DNA of 64,000 bases, taken from assembly GCA_050297535.1 (NCBI GenBank), contig JBNKSV010000001.1, positions 62,001-126,000 on the forward strand, written 5' to 3'. The number at the start of each line of letters is the position of its first letter. The stretch's first letter is position 1. Positions 60,119-64,000 of this stretch are shown here, in pieces. Source of the stretch: JAAGZL01 sp050297535. Its GTDB lineage: Bacteria; Pseudomonadota; Gammaproteobacteria; Chromatiales; Chromatiaceae. Both the position numbers and the translations under genes were made by a program. The notes beneath the pieces are model-generated. The model did not search any database, was not told the DNA's origin, and worked only from the letters and a program-made list of their open reading frames with translations.

Positions 60119-61105
60119 TCAGTATATGGAGAAAGGTCGCTCTGCCATGCTGGCGCGCTGCTGCTCAAGAGTTGCCATATGGTCCTGCCAATATTGATGG
60201 GTGTTGAACCAGGGAAAGGCCGCAGGGAACGCCGGGTCGTCCCAGCGTTTGGCCAGCCAGGCGGCGTAGTGGATGATGCGCAGGGTGCGTAGTGGTTCGA
60301 CCAATCTGATCTCCGCGCTATGCAGCGGGCGGAACATCTCATAACCATCTCGTAGATAACTCATCTGCAGCGCCATCTCGTTGCGCGCACCGGAGAGCAG
60401 CATCCATAGATCCTGAATGGCCGGGCCATTGCGGCAATCGTCCAGATCCACGAAGTGGGGTCCGTTGTCGGTCCAGAGGATATTGCCCATGTGGCAGTCG
60501 CCGTGCAACCGGATCTGCTGATAACTGCCAGCAGCAGAGAACTGTTCCTGGATGCCGGATTGTAGCTCTTCAGTTATTCTGCGGTAGCCGCTCTCCAACT
60601 CGATCGGGATGAAGCCGTTTGCTAGCAGATATTCCGCCGACTCTTTGCCTATCTCATCGGGGTTGAGGGTGGGGCGATGTTTGAAGGCATGATTGGCGCC
60701 GACCTGATGGATGCGGGCCATGAGCCGTCCCACCCACATCAGATCATCCGGGTCATCCAGGTTCGGCCAGCGCCCGCCCTGGCGTGGTGAGATGCTGAAA
60801 CGGTAGCCGTGGTAGTCATGCAGGGTATTGCCGCTGGCATCCTGGATCGGTGCAACTACCGGGATCTCTGCTGCGGCTAGGGCCAGACTGAACGCATGTT
60901 CCTCCAGGATGGCGGCATCGCTCCAGCGATTTGGCCGATAGAATTTGACCACCAGTGGTGGCCCATCTTCCATCCCAACCTGATACACCCGGTTTTCATA
61001 GCTGTTGAGCCCCAACATGCTGCCGTCCGGCTCCAAACCGCAGGATTCCAGGGCGGCGATGATGGTATCCGGGGTCAGGTCTGAATAAGGGGCGGTATCT
61101 GTCAC
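60119..61105 (-). CDS. srkA: Stress response kinase A (SrkA/YihE)
   Basis: A 328-residue APH-fold serine/threonine kinase. The catalytic loop is HGDCHMGNILW and the metal site HFVDLDDC; the N-terminal YENRVYQVGMEDG and VVKFYRPNRW hold the ATP-binding lysine. In E. coli SrkA protects cells against stress-induced death. The start is a GTG at 61105. It lies 20 bases after purC in the same direction. Confidence 0.93.
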   Translation of the reverse strand: MTDTAPYSDLTPDTIIAALESCGLEPDGSMLGLNSYENRVYQVGMEDGPPLVVKFYRPNRWSDAAILEEHAFSLALAAAEIPVVAPIQDASGNTLHDYHGYRFSISPRQGGRWPNLDDPDDLMWVGRLMARIHQVGANHAFKHRPTLNPDEIGKESAEYLLANGFIPIELESGYRRITEELQSGIQEQFSAAGSYQQIRLHGDCHMGNILWTDNGPHFVDLDDCRNGPAIQDLWMLLSGARNEMALQMSYLRDGYEMFRPLHSAEIRLVEPLRTLRIIHYAAWLAKRWDDPAFPAAFPWFNTHQYWQDHMATLEQQRASMAERPFSIY

Positions 61106-61125
61106 CTGGTTGTCCGGCCTTGTTT

Positions 61126-62019
61126 TTAGGAGCCGGTAATCCTGGTCTCGGCCTCGTGGTACTTTTCAGCGGTCTTCTTGATGATGTCGTCTGGTATGTG
61201 CGGACCCGGAGGGGTCTTGTCCCAGTCCAGGGTCTCTAGGTAGTCCCGCACGAACTGCTTGTCGTAGCTGGGGGGGCTGATCCCAACCTGGTACTGGTCT
61301 GCAGGCCAGAAGCGGGAAGAGTCTGGGGTAAGTACCTCGTCGATCAGGTAGAGATTGTCCGCGTCATCCAGGCCGAACTCGAACTTGGTGTCGGCGATGA
61401 TTATCCCCTTTTCCAGGGCGTAGGCTGCGCATTCGGTGTAGATTCTGATGCTTATGTCCCGTACCTTCTCGGCCAGCTCCTGCCCCAGTAGGTTAACCGT
61501 CTCAGCGAAGCTGATGTTCTCGTCGTGTTCGCCGACTTCTGCCTTGGTGGATGGGGTGAAGATGGCCTCTGGTAGCTTCGCTGCCTGCTCCAGTCCTTCC
61601 GGCAGTTTGATGCCGCATACCGCCCCGGTCTTTTGATAATCCTTCCAGCCAGAGCCGATAAGATAGCCGCGCACCACCGCCTCAACCGGCAGCGGGCGCA
61701 GTTTGCGCACTACTATAGCTCTGTCACCCAGTGTGGCCCTCTGTTCCGCGTCTGGTACTACGTCCGATAGCGGTTTGTCCGATAGGTGGTTGGGGATGAT
61801 CCCTTTGGTGCGTTCAAACCAGAAATTTGCCACTCGCGTTAGGACCTCGCCCTTGCCTGGGATAGGTTGCGGCATCACCACATCAAAGGCCGAGAGGCGA
61901 TCAGATGCGACAATTAGCATATGTTCGTCATCCACGTCGTAGATGTCCCTGACTTTGCCGCGGTTAAGCAGTTTAAGATGGGGTAGATCTGATTCAAAAA
62001 GGGCGACTGTTTGACTCAT
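61126..62019 (-). CDS. purC: SAICAR synthetase
   Basis: A 297-residue purine-synthesis enzyme of the longer, yeast-Ade1-like type. The chosen ATG at 62019 gives MSQTVALFESDLPHLKLLNRGKVRDIYDVDD, where the GKVRDIY motif binds ATP. Further motifs are VVRGYLIGSGWKDY, FTPSTKAEVGEHDENI and the C-terminal DKTPPGP. An open frame extends about 86 codons upstream but antisense to the next gene and is not supported. It is divergent from the GFA gene. Confidence 0.95.
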   Translation of the reverse strand: MSQTVALFESDLPHLKLLNRGKVRDIYDVDDEHMLIVASDRLSAFDVVMPQPIPGKGEVLTRVANFWFERTKGIIPNHLSDKPLSDVVPDAEQRATLGDRAIVVRKLRPLPVEAVVRGYLIGSGWKDYQKTGAVCGIKLPEGLEQAAKLPEAIFTPSTKAEVGEHDENISFAETVNLLGQELAEKVRDISIRIYTECAAYALEKGIIIADTKFEFGLDDADNLYLIDEVLTPDSSRFWPADQYQVGISPPSYDKQFVRDYLETLDWDKTPPGPHIPDDIIKKTAEKYHEAETRITGS

Positions 62020-62121
62020 GATATTATTCCGCTGGTGGAAAAGGCTCGAATTATAGCCTGTAATCCATTTTTGGATAAACTCGGAATGGTCGTTTTCCCA
62101 CAAAACATGCCAGGAGGTATT

Positions 62122-62481
62122 GTGATACAGGAATTTAATGGCAGCTGCCACTGCGGGGCGGTGCGTTTTAGTTATGAAGGTGAACCCATAACCAGCGGTG
62201 TGCGCTGCAACTGTTCGATCTGCGCTCGCAAGGGCGCCATGATGTCTGCGCAGCTTATCCCGGAGGCGGAACTGCATATCGACGCAGATCAGGGGGCGCT
62301 AGGCCTGTACCAGTTTGGGGCTAAGACGGCCAAACACTTTTTTTGCAAGAATTGCGGGATCTATACCTTTCACGAGACCGCCAGAAAGGCCGGGCATTAT
62401 CGGGTGAATCTCGCCTGCATCGACGGGATGGATATCTTCTCTCTGGAGTACGAGGTGTTTGACGGGGCGCATCTTCTGTAA
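62122..62481 (+). CDS. GFA/CENP-V-type zinc protein
   Basis: A 119-residue protein of the glutathione-dependent formaldehyde-activating enzyme family. Cysteines for zinc are in GSCHCGAVRF, RCNCSICARKGA and FFCKNCGIYTFHE, the full family set. The GTG at 62122 is chosen because AGGAGGT sits just upstream; an in-frame ATG at 62107 is possible. Most members have unknown substrates, and one family member reacts with S-hydroxymethylglutathione. A 173-base gap precedes the transporter gene. Confidence 0.88.
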   Translation: MIQEFNGSCHCGAVRFSYEGEPITSGVRCNCSICARKGAMMSAQLIPEAELHIDADQGALGLYQFGAKTAKHFFCKNCGIYTFHETARKAGHYRVNLACIDGMDIFSLEYEVFDGAHLL

Positions 62482-62654
62482 AATGCGTTGCCACGACCAT
62501 TGGTCAGTCCGGTGGGGTGCATATATTTGTATCTTTTATGCGCATCAAAGATTTGTTGCGTGGAAAAAATGACAAAAAGCGCGTATTCTGCGCGGTTTGT
62601 AGCAAGTTTCGAGTTATCCCCAGAAACCATTGAATTTAGCTAAAGAGCGGCGAA

Positions 62655-64000
62655 ATGAACACAGTTGCGGACGAAGGACAGACAGTAACCAAAAAAAGCG
62701 GCATTCTCAGTCTCAAACAGACCATTGCAGCGGTTATATTCGGGATGTTTGCGCTATATCTTCCATCTGCGGTGCCTACGGTGGAGATTGCATGGGTCAG
62801 TATAATCCTGGTTTTGACTATCTATCTGTTCGCCTTTGAGGTGGTGAGTGTGGATGTGGCGGCAACCAGCATCATGGTGCTGATAGGGCTCACCTCACTG
62901 CTGGCGCCGTTCATGGGGTTGGAACAGGGGCTGGTGGATAATAAGCATCTGTTTGACGGATTTTCATCCAATGCCGTGATCTCCATCATCGCGGTTATGA
63001 TCATAGGTGCCGGGTTGGATAAGACTGGAATCATGTCCAAGGTTGCGGCATATATTCTCCAAATTGGCGGTACCACTGAGCGGCGCATCATCCCGATCAT
63101 CTCCGGTACGGTCGGTTTTATCTCCTCGTTCATGCAGAACGTTGGTGCTGCGGCACTCTTCCTGCCGGTGGTCTCCCGTATATCGGCTCGTTCCGGTCTG
63201 CCAATGGCCCGCCTGCTGATGCCGATGGGTTTTACCGCTATCCTGGGTGGCACCATGACTATGGTCGGTTCCAGCCCGCTCATCCTGCTGAACGATCTGA
63301 TCCTGACCTCCAACAAGGCCCTTCCTGCCGAGCAGCAAATGCAGACCTGGGGGTTGTTCTCGGTTACTCCTGTAGGCATAGCTTTGGTTACGGTCGGTAT
63401 CCTCTATTTCATGTACGCCGGTAAATACGTATTACCCAAGACCAAGAGTGAAAGTAGCACCAAGGGTGTGGACGCCATGGAATACTTTCAGAGTCTATAC
63501 GGCATTCACCCGGATATGGCCGAGGTGGTGGTCCCAGACGATAGCGACCTCATCGGCAAACTTCTGGGAGAGGTCGAATCGGCCTACACGGTAAGGGCGA
63601 TCGGCGTGAAATACAGTGGCGAAGAGAGCCTGGTGGGTCCGGGTTCGGTAGCTTATGACACCGAGGTGGTTGGGGGCATGGTCCTGGGTATCCTCGCCTC
63701 TGCGGGTAGTCTGCACAGGTTCATAGAAAAGTATGGGTTGAAGAGACGCAAGGAGTTGCGAACCTTCTCAGATTCGCTCTCTCCGCAAAAGGCCGGTATT
63801 GCCGAAGTGGTTATCCGCCCCGGTTCTCCGATCATCGGCAAGAGCGCACGTGAGGCCTGGTTGCGCAAGACATATGGACTCGGGCTGATTGCTCTGCACC
63901 GTGACGGGGAGACCCTGCGTCAGGGTGACCACATCCGGAGTATGCCGTTCCAGGCAGGTGATACCCTGGTGGCCCACACCACCTGGAGAAATCTGGAACG
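62655..64000 (+). CDS. SLC13-type anion transporter with regulatory TrkA-C domains (partial)
   Basis: The gene starts at ATG 62655 and runs past the window end; about 448 residues are visible. The N-terminal 260 residues hold about six membrane segments with DASS/SLC13-type motifs (FMQNVGAAALFLPVVSRIS and TMTMVGSSPLILLNDLIL). After residue ~300 two soluble TrkA-C-like (RCK-C) domains begin (AYTVRAIGVKYSGEE; AEVVIRPGSPIIGKSARE), the layout of large bacterial sulfate/dicarboxylate permeases. The substrate cannot be named. A second membrane block is expected beyond the edge. Confidence 0.85.
   Translation, partial: MNTVADEGQTVTKKSGILSLKQTIAAVIFGMFALYLPSAVPTVEIAWVSIILVLTIYLFAFEVVSVDVAATSIMVLIGLTSLLAPFMGLEQGLVDNKHLFDGFSSNAVISIIAVMIIGAGLDKTGIMSKVAAYILQIGGTTERRIIPIISGTVGFISSFMQNVGAAALFLPVVSRISARSGLPMARLLMPMGFTAILGGTMTMVGSSPLILLNDLILTSNKALPAEQQMQTWGLFSVTPVGIALVTVGILYFMYAGKYVLPKTKSESSTKGVDAMEYFQSLYGIHPDMAEVVVPDDSDLIGKLLGEVESAYTVRAIGVKYSGEESLVGPGSVAYDTEVVGGMVLGILASAGSLHRFIEKYGLKRRKELRTFSDSLSPQKAGIAEVVIRPGSPIIGKSAREAWLRKTYGLGLIALHRDGETLRQGDHIRSMPFQAGDTLVAHTTWRNLE

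Noticed and set aside
1..64000. tRNA, rRNA, CRISPR, insertion sequence or prophage
   Set aside because: No cloverleaf, no repeat array, no transposase or phage gene was seen on reading the whole window.

Overview
The window comes from a gammaproteobacterial chromosome. It is almost fully coding, has moderate GC, and contains only core-type genes. I saw no tRNA, rRNA, insertion sequence, prophage or CRISPR array. The gene order from metX through the pil/chp cluster follows the Pseudomonas aeruginosa chromosome: metX-metW, yggT-proC-yggS, pilT-pilU, an inactive pyrC'-pyrB-pyrR-yqgF-yqgE-tonB-gshB operon, then pilG-pilH-pilI-pilJ-chpA-chpC. Several features are not pseudomonad: HPr kinase, a PyrK-type flavoprotein, a phosphofructokinase with altered active-site motifs, paired YeeE/YedE sulfur-transport proteins and an Allochromatium-type 2[4Fe-4S] ferredoxin. 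Together these suggest a Chromatiales-like, possibly sulfur-oxidising lineage. That placement is inference.

Layout. 1-6.5 kb: the end of a non-catalytic M16 peptidase, rsmD, coaD, ferredoxin, a small four-cysteine protein with a 394-residue unknown, two sulfur-transporter halves, and mutM. 6.5-10.1 kb: an ABC-2 export system of the GldA/GldF/GldG type with a DUF4340 protein. 10.1-15 kb: a regulatory PTS cluster (HPr, EIIA-Man, RapZ, HPr kinase, EIIA-Ntr) with HPF and sigma-54. 15.3-20.1 kb: LPS transport and Kdo synthesis (lptB, lptA, lptC, kdsC, kdsD), a Ca/Na antiporter and a DUF4426 protein. 20.1-26.8 kb: metW-metX, a dynamin-like GTPase, yggU-yggT-proC and yggS.

27-47.3 kb: type IV pilus retraction ATPases, pyrimidine genes in a long leftward operon that starts at gshB, and the rightward Chp chemosensory cluster with a giant multi-Hpt ChpA but no methyltransferase or methylesterase gene. 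47.3-53 kb: rsmE, pfk, and the S-adenosylmethionine cycle genes metF, ahcY and metK. An S-adenosylhomocysteine riboswitch lies directly upstream of ahcY. 53-59.1 kb: a redoxin and the sugar-phosphate cluster tkt-gap-pgk-fba. 59.1-64 kb: a small unknown protein, a DUF2892 protein, srkA, purC, a GFA-family protein and the start of an SLC13-type transporter cut by the window edge.

The best-supported points for a second look are the SAH riboswitch, the Chp array without adaptation enzymes, the HPr kinase/PTS cluster without Enzyme I, the degenerate dihydroorotase next to a PyrK-like protein, the atypical PFK, and several perfect inverted repeats in intergenic DNA at ahcY/metF, metK and pilG. I found no clearly novel multi-gene system. 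The least explained coding pair is the cysteine-rich 73-residue protein and the 394-residue protein at 2.9-4.4 kb.
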